From NCBI GenBank assembly GCA_030760725.1, contig JASWHV010000001.1, positions 77,893,683-77,957,682 of the forward strand: 64,000 nt of DNA, in the 5' to 3' direction. Of the stretch, positions 1 through 9,408 are shown piece by piece. Below the pieces are notes generated by a model that did no database searches, was not told the DNA's origin, and was given only the letters and a program-made list of their open reading frames with translations. This DNA comes from Neostapfia colusana (taxonomy: Eukaryota > Streptophyta > Magnoliopsida > Poales > Poaceae). Each line of letters begins with the position of its first letter. Position 1 is the stretch's first letter. The position numbers were made by a program, and so were the translations under genes.

Positions 1-1
1 T

Positions 2-448
2 GTACGAAGAAGAGAGCTCGTTTTCAACGTGGGAGACTATGTTTATCTCAAGGTGTCCCCTATCAGAGGACTTCGTCGGTTCAAGGTGAAAGGGAAGTTG
101 TCACCTCGATACATCGGACCCTTTCAAGTTTTGGAAAGAAAAGGCGAAGTGGCGTACCAACTAGAGTTGCCGGTTCATCTGTCGGACGTGCACGATGTGT
201 TCCATGTGTCGCAACTCAAGAAATGTCTGAGGACGCCTGAGGAGGTGTTACCCATGAATGAAGTGGATGTAGCTGAGGATTTGTCTTATGCTGAGCAACC
301 ATACAAGATTTTGGAGACAATGGAACGCCTCACCAGAAATAAGAGAATCAGGATGTGCAAGGTGCAGTGGAAGCATCACTCAGAAGAGGAAGCCACCTGG
401 GAACGGGAAGATGAGCTTAAGGCACAATTTCCGGAATTGTTTTCTTAG
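2..448 (+). CDS. gag-pol 3' end: integrase C-terminal region and chromodomain (partial)
   Basis: This is the last 148 codons of a gag-pol polyprotein whose start lies left of the window. The frame is open to a TAG stop. It shows the basic GDYVYLKVSP...GPFQV segment typical of the chromovirus integrase C terminus, then HDVFHVSQLKKC. It ends in a chromodomain-like block with KVQWKHH and ATWERED. In chromoviruses the integrase tail is thought to steer insertion through chromatin marks. The residues match element F's tail almost completely, which supports recent activity. The completeness of the upstream part cannot be judged. Confidence 0.9.
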   Translation, partial: VRRRELVFNVGDYVYLKVSPIRGLRRFKVKGKLSPRYIGPFQVLERKGEVAYQLELPVHLSDVHDVFHVSQLKKCLRTPEEVLPMNEVDVAEDLSYAEQPYKILETMERLTRNKRIRMCKVQWKHHSEEEATWEREDELKAQFPELFS

Positions 449-479
449 AAACACCAATCTCGAGGACGAGATTTCTTTT

Positions 480-493
480 AAGGGGGGTAGAGC
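480..493 (+). other. Polypurine tract of element A
   Basis: AAGGGGGGTAGAGC lies directly before the 3' LTR. The same tract precedes the 3' LTR in D, E and F, and a variant occurs in B. It is the expected plus-strand primer for reverse transcription. Confidence 0.85.
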
Positions 494-916
494 TGTAACA
501 CCCCAAATTTTTAGTCAAAACTCAAATTTTGATTTAGAACCATAAACCATGTTCAGAGGGGAATTTAGAAATTTTTGGACGTGTTGCATGTTTTGCAGAA
601 ATTCAAATTCAAACTGGAATTCAAATTAGACTCAAAACAGAAAAGAAATGGAAAAAGAAAAAGGAAAACCGGAAAAAAACTGGCCAGTGGGCCGAAACCC
701 CAGCCGGCCCAGCAAACCCCCGCGCAGCCCGCCCCCGCGCGCGCCGCGCTGCCCCTCGCTGACGGGTGGGACCCGCCTGTCATCCCTAACCCCGCGACCC
801 CGGACTTCTCCCCCGCGCGCGCGATCGCAACCGATCGGGAAACCGCGTCCCGCAGCCGAATTCTGGACCCTGAGGACTCTAACTCGATCACAACAGAACC
901 ACCGCCCTCCCCCGGC

Positions 917-924
917 TATAAAAA
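917..924 (+). promoter_or_regulatory. TATA box of LTR A
   Basis: TATAAAAA lies about 420 bp into the LTR, at the end of a GC-rich block. The same motif sits at the equivalent place in D, E and F. Transcription would be expected to start about 30 bp downstream. Confidence 0.75.
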
Positions 925-1073
925 CAACCGATCCGATCAGTTTTTCTCACGCGATCGCCGATTTTCACTCCGGTGAGCACCGAGACTTCGCCGGTGAATT
1001 CTGGCCGATCTAAGCTCGGAAACTCTGATCTAACTCGTTGGTCTTGATCCACCGCCTCCGGGGAACTTTGCAG

Positions 1074-1193
1074 GTGCAGAAAACCTGAAGACTTACGGTG
1101 CAAATCCAGCTCCGACGAGCTTCGCCGTGGTTTTGCCTCGGACCTCGCCGCCGAGCACTTTCCAGGACCCCCGAGCTCGAGAAAACCCCCGAG
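1074..1193 (+). other. Predicted 120-nt leader exon of LTR A
   Basis: The segment is bounded upstream by an acceptor-like TTTGCAG (ending 1073) and downstream by a donor-like GAG/GTGAGATC (intron from 1194). An upstream donor-like CCG/GTGAGC starts at 973, giving a 101-nt first intron. The 101-nt and 120-nt sizes are the same in D, E and F. The segment contains no ATG. Prediction only; no transcript evidence is available here. Confidence 0.4.
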
Positions 1194-3846
1194 GTGAGAT
1201 CCCTGACCTCCCCTCTACCGATCTAGGCCATAAGATCACAGTTCTAGGCAGAATTCTCGAGGATCCGAAAGTTTCCGGCGAGATCGCCACTTCCCGCCGC
1301 CGTGCGCCGCCGGCAGCGCCGCCCGCGCTCGATCAGAGCGACGTGGCCGCTTGTGCGCCGTTTATTTTAAATCGCACGGTAGACTTTAAAACCCCGCGTA
1401 CCGATTCGATGTTATAATCTCAGCCGTCGGTTTAAAATCAGACGGTCCACGTCAGCCCCGCGTTATAAAGACTGGAATTCTTACGTGCTACCCCCTGGGG
1501 TTCTCTGGAATTGAGAGCTAGCCCCGGAAACTTCAGATCTAGCCCCTGGAACTCCAGAAAATCATGTAAATTCATTTAAAAATCAGTTTTAGCCCCTAGA
1601 CTTAATAGAAATTAAGAAAAACACCTCTGAAAAGTGTAGCTAGACCCCTGGAAATTATGAAAATAATATTATAGACCCTGTAATGGGGTGAATTCATTAT
1701 TTTAGCCCTGTTTAGTATTTAATTTAGAAAATTGAATATGTAACTAGTGTTTAAATATTAAAAAGGGGGACAAACCTAATTGTCAAAATTATTAAAAACT
1801 TTCTCAGTACTTAGAAAACTTTGGAGTGAGATAAAAATATATTTTTGGGGCTGAAATAAATCTGTTTCATCTATTATTCACATTTAATAGTATAGGGACA
1901 CACTTTTAAGTAAAGAATAGTTAAAGAAAAATAGGGAAAATAATTATGAAATAGTATACATCAGAAGCCAAGGTCAAAATATGATCTTAAATTATTTAGG
2001 ACCAGAACCTAATCTGTTTAGGTAGTGTGTATTACTAATTTAATAATAAAATGCACAATTATGCATAAGAATATAAATCTGAAAATATAGAAACTAGTAA
2101 ATGATAAATGGAGTTTCTAAAGTACAAAGAATTCAGTTTAGGGTTGATAGAAATTATGAAGGCACATATGGAGAAGAAAAATACTTTTCATACATACTTG
2201 GTAGTTTAATATATAAGGAATTTATTTAAAACTGAAACACACATATATACATGTATATATATATATATAGTATATGAGTATAAATATGAACACCAAAGTA
2301 GGAATCCTACACATGTAAATGAAAGTGTATGCAAGCCCCAAATCAACACACATAGAGTATCCACAACACATAAAATGGTAAAGAAACTTTCATAAATGTG
2401 AATGTGTGGTTTGTATGAAGTAGAAGTGTGAACTATGTCTTATGATTGTTGTTTTTCTTTTGCTATGTGTGATGGTATGAAGTAGAACCTGTTCAAGAGC
2501 AAGCTATCAGTTTCCAAGATCAGGACTACCCATTTCAGGAGCAGCAAGAAGGAGGCAAGTGTCCTTGACCACTTTGATCCTATGCTAGGATGTGTAGATA
2601 GAATTATTTGCATTGTCAAATGAAATATGAAACCCATGCTAGGAAGTTTCCCTAGAATTGCATTACCTTGTTTCCTTGTAGCTTGGGTTGGGATTTATTT
2701 TGTCATGTCATTTATGTCCATGCATATGCTTAGCCATGTTTAGAATGGGATGTTTGGGACATGAAATCATCAGTTTATGTTACCATACTCCTGAATGAGA
2801 TATTGTGAGTTATGTAGAGGTAGGGATCAAGGCAAGTTGGATGTTTTGGTTGTGTGCTGGGTGCACGAGACTTGGGTTTGTGTTTAGTACTTGCCTGGAT
2901 CCTAAGGACCGGTTCATGGAGCATGTAACCCGGCTTTACAGTGCCAACCACATGCTAAGATGGGGCAGCTTAGCCAATTAATTAGGTGTATCCCCGGCGT
3001 AGTATGGGTGTGTTGGATGGTGCGGGGAATAGGAGTCAGCTGGACTGCCATATGAACCGCAAGGCTCAAGAGGGGGCCACTGCAGCGGGGTTGGAGCCTC
3101 TTGTATGCTGTTAGGGGTGAAACCTCAGTGGGCCCACGCTCGTCGGGAATCCCTTTGTAAAGGCTTCGTAGTGATCTCTTGGCCACACACCTGGGAAGTG
3201 TGAATGTGGTTCGTAGCCACTGGCATAATAGAGGTTCTTTTAGTCCACCCGGCAACGGGGGATGAAATCACTACTTGTGGGTACAGTGGTACAAACTCTG
3301 CAGAGTCAAAACTGTCTTGACAGCCGTGCTCACGGTTAAGAGCGGCCTGGACTTATTCATGATTAGAGAATTGATGGTTTTGGAAGTTAAGCGGGGAGCT
3401 TAACATTGGAAATGATGATTATGGTTATTGGTTTATGATGATGGGATGGGAGATTTGGATCATTTCACCTGTGTAGTAATGTAGGTGCTTAATAAGCTAA
3501 GGTGATAGGTATTAATTGCGTAGTGCTTTAACGATGAGTTCAACCTCTCCTTGTTCTAGCCATGCATGATATAATTTTCCCACACTTGCTGAGTACCATT
3601 GGTACTCAACCTTGCATATTTGTTGGTTTATATTGCTGCTCAGGTCAAGATAATGAGGTGGTGTATAATGACCAAGATTTTGGACCCGAGGAAGGTTTTT
3701 AGGTTCATGAAGACCCCCGGGCAACACCTGTGATGGAGCCCTAAAGAATAATATTCCGCTGCTAGTTTATTTACTTGTGATGAAGCATTAGTGTTCATTG
3801 AGACATTTGTGATGTAAGACTTATTTATATTCGACACCTGGCTTGT

Positions 3847-3910
3847 AATAAATGATGCTTCCCTATTTGTCATCACATGTATGAGAAAATGATCCTGGCA
3901 TACATGTGAT
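3847..3910 (+). terminator. AATAAA signal and terminal stem-loop of LTR A
   Basis: AATAAA at 3847-3852 is followed by a perfect 12-bp inverted repeat: ATCACATGTATG at 3872-3883 and CATACATGTGAT at 3899-3910, with a 15-nt loop. The pair lies 38 bp before the LTR end. The same stem-loop is conserved in D (15328-15365), in E and in F. The AATAAA may be the poly(A) signal; the role of the stem is unknown. Confidence 0.5.
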
Positions 3911-3948
3911 ATTCACTTGGTTGTTCTTCGGAAAAACCGGGTGTGACA

Positions 3949-5200
3949 AAGGACGCACATGAGTCACCTTATTCCATACACCGCGGCTGTACAAAGATGT
4001 ACAAGGACCTGAAAACTTGCTATTGGTGGGATGGTATGAAAAGGGACATAACTGAATATGTTGCCTTATGCGATACGTGCCAACGGGTGAAGGCCGAACA
4101 TCAAAGACCCGCTGGACTGTTGCAGCCATTGAAAGTACCCGAGTGGAAGTGGGAAGACATCAGCATGGATTTCATCGTCGGGTTGCCACGTACTCAATAG
4201 GGTTACGACTCTATTTGGGTTATTGTGGACCGGATGACGAAAACAGCCCATTTCCTTCCTGTTAGAACCACGTACCGCGTCGCACAACTAGCCGAGCTGT
4301 ATATGGAGCAAATCGTATGTCGCCATGGAGTTCCGAAGAGGATAGTTTCAGATCGGGGTTCTCAATTTACCTCTAGGTTCTGGAAGAAGCTGCATGAAGC
4401 CAGGTACACAACTGAATTTCAGCTCCGCTTATCACCCGCAGACCGACGGGTAAACTGAGAGGACAAACAAAATTCTGGAAGACATGTTGAGAGCTTGCGC
4501 CTTGAAACATGGGCATAGTTTGGATTGGAGCTTGCTGTATGCTGAATTCTCATACAACAACAGCTATCAAGCCAGCTTGAAGATGTCACCTTTCGAAGCA
4601 TTGAATGGTAGACGGTGTAGAACGCCGCTGTTCTGGAATGAGACCGGAGAAAGCCAAGTGTTTGGACCCGAGGTGTTGCAAGATGACGAGAAGCAAGTCC
4701 AAACGATACGAGAAAACTTGAATGCGGCCCAGTCATGACAAAAAGGTTATGCGGACAATAGGAGAAGAAAATTGACCTTCGAAGTGGGAGACTTCGTGTA
4801 TCTTAAAGTATCACCTATCCGAGGCCAACGACGGTTCAACGTCAAGGGAAAGTTAGCACCTCGCTACATCGGGCCATTCAAGATTTCGGGCAAGCAAGGA
4901 GAAGTAGCCTATCAACTAGAGCTGCCAGCGCACCTCTCCGACGTACACGACGTGTTTCACGTGTCCTAACTAAAGAAGTGCTTAAGAGTACCGGAAGAAC
5001 AAGTACCAATGGATGAGCTCGAGCTTCAAGAGGATCTGACCTACGGGGAGCAACCCGTCAAAATTTTGGACCTGAAGGAAAGGGTCACGAGGAACAAAAT
5101 GATCCGTTGGTGCAAGGTACAATGGAGCCATCACACAGAAGCCAAAACTACATGGGAGCGTGAGGAAGACCTCAAGTCAGAATTCCCTCATCTATTCTCT
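3949..5200 (+). pseudogene. Broken integrase and chromodomain of element B
   Basis: The remnant starts within the integrase zinc finger (AHESPYSIH ... CDTC). It runs through the catalytic core (MDFIVGLP, IVSDRGSQF, then HPQTDG in another frame), the GDFVYLKVSP tail and a chromodomain (KVQWSHH, TTWERE). Lesions visible against element E are: TAG at 4198-4200, a net 2-nt loss near 4400, TAA at 4451-4453, TGA at 4736-4738 and TAA at 4967-4969. The normal stop after LFS is also lost, so the frame runs on into the LTR. The product cannot be functional. Confidence 0.88.
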
Positions 5201-5233
5201 ACTCTATCAAATCTCGAGGGCGAGATTCAGTTT

Positions 5234-5247
5234 AAGGGGGGTAGGTT
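5234..5247 (+). other. Polypurine tract of element B
   Basis: AAGGGGGGTAGGTT lies directly before the LTR start TGTAACACCC. It is a variant of the tract seen in the other elements. Confidence 0.75.
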
Positions 5248-5315
5248 TGTAACACCCTCAAATTCATTTCCATGCATTGCATACATTTTTCATGTAGAGA
5301 AGCATTATATAAGAA

Positions 5316-5559
5316 GTAGAAATGGAGAAAGGACTATAGAAATGGAGAAAGAACCATAGAAATGGAGAAAAGAACCATAGAAATGGAGAAAGGACCATAG
5401 AAATGGAGGAAGGAACCATAGAAATGGAGAAGGGCATATAGAAATGGAGAAATGGGACATAGAAATGGAGAGGAGAATGTAGAAATGGAGAGTGAGACAT
5501 AGAAATGGAGAGGGGAATGTAGAAATGAAGTAATTGACATAGAAATGGTGAGAATTGGG
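5316..5559 (+). repeat. Homopurine tandem repeat, about 12 units of 20-21 bp
   Basis: The repeating core is TAGAAATGGAGAAAGGACCA with small changes. Twelve units can be counted by the TAGAAATG start. The + strand is almost entirely purine. It lies in the LTR of B, about 200 bp upstream of the TATA box. Open frames on the minus strand here are repeat translations, not genes. Confidence 0.85.
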
Positions 5560-5756
5560 AAAAAGATAGCTGAAATGAGCTATTTTCAATTTCCCCAAAT
5601 TTTCCCCAAATCTTCCAAATCCCCCAATTCCCCCAAAAAGGGGAATTTTCCCCACATTTGGGGAATTTCCCCCACATTGCTGCCGCACCAAATTAATTGG
5701 GGAAAAGTTTGTTAGGATTTTGCTCCAATTGGATTAGGATTCTTCCCCCTCCCCCT

Positions 5757-5764
5757 TATAAATA
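5757..5764 (+). promoter_or_regulatory. TATA box of LTR B
   Basis: TATAAATA follows a C-rich run and lies upstream of the GC-rich leader. Position and context fit the LTR promoter of this family. Confidence 0.65.
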
Positions 5765-5885
5765 GAACCCAAAACCCCCCTGGCCACAGCCCCCCCCTCT
5801 CTTCCCCCCCAAGTCGGCGACTTGGAGGTCCTAGCCCCCAACTCGCAGAGTTGGACACCCCCCTCGCCGGAGTTCAGTCGCCAGT

Positions 5886-6015
5886 GAGCCCCGCTGGTGA
5901 GCCCCGCCATCGAGCCCTGCCATCGAGCCCCACCGTCGAGCCCCGCCGTCGAGCCCTGCCAGAGAGCCCCGCCGTCGAGCCCCGTCGTCGAGCCCAGCCG
6001 ACGAGCCCCGTCACG
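5886..6015 (+). repeat. 13-bp GC-rich tandem repeat, 10 units
   Basis: Ten consecutive 13-bp units of the form GAGCCCCGCCGTC, with one to four changes each. Because 13 is not a multiple of three, the reading frame rotates from unit to unit; the proline/arginine-rich open frames across it are therefore not evidence of a gene. It lies about 120 bp after the TATA box, in the probable leader. Confidence 0.85.
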
Positions 6016-6954
6016 CCTCGCCGTCGCCGGAAAAGAACCGACGATCTGTCCTGTCCTAATTTTCCATAGAAAAATTCCCCGCTGCTTCCATTGCTAGGAG
6101 GAAGGCCCTGCATTCAAAGGGAAGTGAGGTAGGTCTTCGTTACCCATCTTACAACATCGTCGCTGTTTCTACGCATCTGTTTTCTTCGCTCCCTTTGAAC
6201 ATAAACTTTTTCGTGTGGACAGATCACGTTTTGATCGGTTTTTGATGGTGGAATTGATCTAGATCTTGAGTCAAGATCATCACCACGTCCACACTTCATC
6301 CCAGCACCCTTGTTCATCACAAAACCCCATGAAAGCCCATTAAAACATGCAAGAACACATACAAACTGGTTTAATAAAACGACATGTACTCACCCTTGCA
6401 TTCCCACATATATATCAGCTACAGGAGAAGAATACTTCGGGGAACAGGTGGATTACTAGGCGTGCGCACTACCGTCAACATGCCTGTGGAGTCGGAGTGG
6501 AGCCCCATCATCTTAGTCATTTTCCGCTGTCGTTTAGAGTCTTCCATGGCAAGAATAAGTTAGATATTCATTTGTGAGACAATGAGTCAATGTAATAAAG
6601 TAATTAAACATTATTTGTACGTGGTTATATTCTGAATTTCAGTTTGTGAAGTACATGTGTATGTGTGATGAACATACTGGGCGCACCTGCGCATTCACTT
6701 GGTTCATTCTAGGAACCGGGTGTCACAATAACCCTAATGTTCTCTGCTTCACTATTTTTGGGTGTGCAGTTAGATACCAGCGGGGTTGTGCTGCCAAAAT
6801 TTTGTCCGGATTCGGACTCCGTGTCTCCTCTAAGAATGTTACCTCGGTCACTATTGGGTGGGTTTAGGACCTATCTTCCTAGTTGTACGGGCCATGACAA
6901 GACATAAAAATGTACTAGTAATGATTTGTCCGCTTCAATGGTTTAACCTCAGAC

Positions 6955-7341
6955 ATGGCTGAAGACCGTACATGGATGTATTCTGGTTGGAAAAAGAATG
7001 GGCATCATTCAGAAGAGTGGTTCTCCAAGACAGATGCTTTTATACAACGAGCTTTTTCGCTGTCCAACAGCAGTAGGGTGCGGTGCCCATGTACCAAATG
7101 CCAGAATGCGAAATTTTTTGACAAGGTGACGTTGACATTTCACTTGTGTCAAAATGATTTCATGCAAAAGTATGAGATATGGTACTTTCACGGCAAGATA
7201 TGTTCCAAAGCTGTAGAAGATGAAGTGGTGGATGATAGCACAGGAGTCGATAGGATGGACGAGATGCTTGAAGCCATAGATCCTGAGTCGAAGGAGGATG
7301 CTCCTACAACGGAGGTTGAGATGTTTTTTAAGCGTCTTTAA
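6955..7341 (+). pseudogene. CACTA transposase, transposase-associated N-terminal domain
   Basis: Begins MAEDRTWMYSGWKKNG and continues with a cysteine motif (RCPCTKCQN) and YEIWYFHGK. This matches the transposase-associated domain found at the N terminus of plant CACTA transposases. The frame ends at TAA 7339-7341. Recognisable transposase residues continue in the same frame past that stop (EALHEHTKV) and past a TAG near 7484. It is therefore the 5' end of one dead gene that continues to 9010. Confidence 0.82.
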
Positions 7342-7506
7342 GCTTCCGAAGAGGCACTACATGAACACACAAAAGTGACTCTTCTTAATTTCATGACAAT
7401 ATTTATGGCAATAAAGTCTAAGTATTTCTTTTCCAACAATTGTTACAATGATCTCATCAAATTGATCACCGATATCCTTCCTTAGCCGCATAAAGTACCG
7501 AAAGAT

Positions 7507-9010
7507 ATGTACCAGTCCAAGAAAATTATTTCTGGCCTTGGTATGAAATATGAGAAGATTGATGTCTGCCCAGCCAACTGCATGCTTTTTTGGAAAGAGC
7601 ACGCTAACGATAAGAAGTGCTTACAATATGGCAAATTGAGGTTTGTCGAGGTTGATAATGATGAAGGAGAGCGTGTACAGACTGAAGTCGCACATAAGCA
7701 TCTTCGTTACTTTGCTGTCACACCTCGGTTGAAGCGCTTATTTCTCTTGAAAAGAACTGCCGTACATATGAGATTGCACAAAGAAGGTGTACGTGATAAC
7801 CTCGGAGTCATGGTGTACCTGTCTGGTGGCGAGGCATGGAAGGCGTTGCACTTCTTCGATCCAGATCGCCAACGATGCAAGGAATATTCGCATCGGGTTA
7901 GCGATAGATGGCTTCTCAACGTTCAGTACAAACGCCAAAACATACTCATGTTGGCCCGTGTTCGCTATTCCGTACAACTTACTACCATCTCTCTCTATGA
8001 AGTATGAATTCATGTTCCTTTGCCTCATCGTTCCGGGACCAGATCATCCTGGTTCACAACTAAACTTGATGTTGAAGCTGTTGAATGAAGAGTTGATTTT
8101 TTTATAAACAGGAATCGAAGCGTACAATTGCTACAAAAAACAGAAATTCATCCTTCGAGCTGCATACTTGTGGTATGTTCATGATTTCCTAGCATACGGC
8201 ATGTTTTTTGGATGGAGTACTCATGATCGTTTGACATGTCCGATATGTGATGCGGACACGGAATGTTTTCGTCTTAGTCATGGTGGCAAGATATGTTACT
8301 TCGATTGTCATCGACGTTGGCTACCTCTGAATCACGTGTTCAGACAACAGAGGAATGCCTTCAGAAAAAACACCGTTGTCACAAAAGGACCACCGCAACG
8401 TTTTAACGGGTCAGAGATATGTGCCATGTTGGACAAGCTAGTGCCAGATGAAAATCGTCCTGGATATTTTGTTGGGTACAGAGAGGACCACAATTGGACT
8501 CAAGTATGTGCATTATGGGAACTACCGTATGTGAAGTCCTTAATTCTAATGCATAACATTGATGTAATGCACAAGGAGCGTAATATGAGCGAATGCATCA
8601 TAAGCACATGCTTGGATGGGATGAAAAAAACAAAAGACAATATTAAGGCTCGAAAAGATTTGGCAGAGGTTTGTAACCACCCAAGTCTTCAGCTCTCTAA
8701 AACCGGTGACAAACCACGTGCTACATTCTTTCTTAGACCTAAAGAAAAGAAAGAAGTCTTGTGGTGGTTGAAAATTTTGAAATTCCAAGATGGTTATGCT
8801 GCTAGCCTGAGACGAGCTGTGAATGTGAAGACGGGAAAACTCAGTGGGTTGAAAAGTCATGATTATCACATAATCATGGAAAGACTTTTGTCGGTTATGT
8901 TTTGGGGCTACCTTGACGATGCAGTGTGGAAGGTGTCAGCCGGGCTGAGCTATTTTTATAGACAGCTTTGTGGTAAAGAAATCACAAAGGAGATGTTACA
9001 TGGTTTCTAA
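7507..9010 (+). pseudogene. tnp2-like: CACTA transposase core (TNP2) and start of DUF4218
   Basis: Residues from 7507 (YEKIDVCPANCMLFWKEHA) continue the same gene. Near 7865 the frame shifts, and RNIRIGLAIDGFSTFS and SCWPVFAIPYNL follow. An in-frame TAA at 8105-8107 interrupts it, and then AYLWYVHDFLAYGMFFGWSTHD, CPICDAD and HNIDVMHKERN follow to 9010. These are typical TNP2 family blocks. LKSHDYHIIMERLL and YFYRQLC near 8840-8980 mark the start of DUF4218. The CACTA transposase cuts and rejoins element ends; this copy has lost the frame. Confidence 0.85.
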
Positions 9011-9049
9011 ATGGAGCATTGCACGATATAGTCTTCTAACATCTATATT

Positions 9050-9408
9050 TTGGACAGTGCAAAAAAGATGTCGGTGTCCATGAGGACTTGCGTCAGCTGT
9101 TCTACGGATCCATTAAAATTAGAAGCTACGGTCGATATGACATCAATGGTTTTCAATTCTTTTCAACTGAATTTGAAGCTCTCTGTCCTCTCGCGGCAAC
9201 TTGTAATACCAGTGTTGTTACTACGGCTGTTGACGCCGAAGGACGGGAAACCAATTATTATGGGATCATTAAAAAATCCCTGAATTCAGTTTTGCCGGGA
9301 ATAGGGAGCTTAAAGTAATCTTATTTAACTGTGAATGGTTTGACAACAATAAGGGAACTCGACATAACCAATTTGGCATGGCAGAAGTCAAACACAATGA
9401 AAAGCTAC
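9050..9408 (+). pseudogene. CACTA-associated DUF4216 fragment
   Basis: VVTTAVDAEGRETNYYGIIK, then in a shifted frame KVILFNCEWFD and NQFGMAEVKH. This pattern fits DUF4216, which lies at the C-terminal end of plant CACTA transposase genes. The frame shifts near 9312. Most of DUF4218 is missing between 9010 and this segment, so a deletion has joined the two. The fragment is cut by LTR C at 9409. Confidence 0.75.

Larger units (their letters stand above)
1..3948 (+). mobile_element. Element A: 3' part of a Ty3/gypsy (Tekay-type) retrotransposon
   Basis: The window opens inside this element. It contains the end of the integrase reading frame, a polypurine tract and a complete 3' LTR. Its internal end and LTR are nearly identical to those of elements E and F, so it belongs to the same subfamily (LTR start TGTAACACCCCAAATTTTTA). 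It ends at 3948 inside the integrase zinc-finger region of element B. The first bases after it, AAGGA at 3949-3953, should be one copy of the target duplication; the other copy lies left of the window. Confidence 0.93.
494..3948 (+). repeat. 3' LTR of element A (3455 bp)
   Basis: The LTR begins TGTAACACCC and ends GGGTGTGACA, a near-perfect 10-bp terminal inverted repeat. The first 1 kb is GC-rich, with a TATA box and leader. The middle (about 1560-2430) is AT-rich with a short TA microsatellite near 2255. The last 1.5 kb is mixed, with AATAAA at 3847 and a 12-bp stem-loop at 3872-3910. Homologous LTRs in the window (C, D, E, F) share this layout. The short open frames inside it, on both strands, are not supported as genes. 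Confidence 0.93.
3949..6727 (+). mobile_element. Element B: older, decayed Ty3/gypsy element (3' part)
   Basis: This holds the remaining 3' part of an element interrupted by A: a degraded integrase and chromodomain, a polypurine tract and a 1480-bp 3' LTR. The pol residues are clearly related to A, E and F, but the LTR is unrelated except for its ends, so it is a separate Tekay-type family. It ends at 6727 against the CACTA relic. Its 5' part lies left of the window, beyond A. Several stops and a frameshift mark it as old. Confidence 0.88.
5248..6727 (+). repeat. 3' LTR of element B (1480 bp)
   Basis: It begins TGTAACACCC and ends GGGTGTCACA. Inside are a homopurine 20-21-bp tandem repeat (5316-5559), a TATA box (5757), a GC-rich 13-bp tandem repeat (5886-6015) and AATAAA at 6594-6599. 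Its last 35 bp resemble the end of the A-type LTRs, but the body does not. The partner 5' LTR is not in the window. Confidence 0.85.
6728..9408 (+). mobile_element. Internal fragment of a CACTA (En/Spm) DNA transposon
   Basis: Three broken segments lie in the usual order of plant CACTA transposase genes: transposase-associated domain, TNP2 core running into DUF4218, then DUF4216. Neither terminal repeat is visible. The left part is cut by element B and the right part by LTR C. It is the oldest layer seen, with stops, frameshifts and a deletion between DUF4218 and DUF4216. The first 227 bp (6728-6954) precede the transposase and hold no recognisable gene. Confidence 0.85.

Noticed and set aside
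888..1417. Arginine/proline-rich open frames in the GC-rich LTR leader on both strands
   Set aside because: These are GC-rich frames in non-coding leader sequence. They overlap one another, lack a family match and change with small indels between LTRs.
2914..3255. A 113-codon open frame on the minus strand of the LTR, repeated in nearly every LTR of the window
   Set aside because: It recurs because the LTRs are copies of each other. It is antisense to the element, has no recognisable domain, is shortened in C and D, and I see no promoter for it.
5264..5691. Three overlapping minus-strand frames rich in HFY and SIS repeats
   Set aside because: They are translations of the homopurine tandem repeat in LTR B in different frames, not genes.
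5851..6113. Proline/arginine repeat proteins across the 13-bp array
   Set aside because: The 13-bp unit shifts frame at every repeat; the open frames reflect base composition only.
6728..6954. A separate gene between LTR B and the transposase start
   Set aside because: I see only a short frame without a recognisable domain. The region fits the 5' flank or leader of the CACTA transposase gene.
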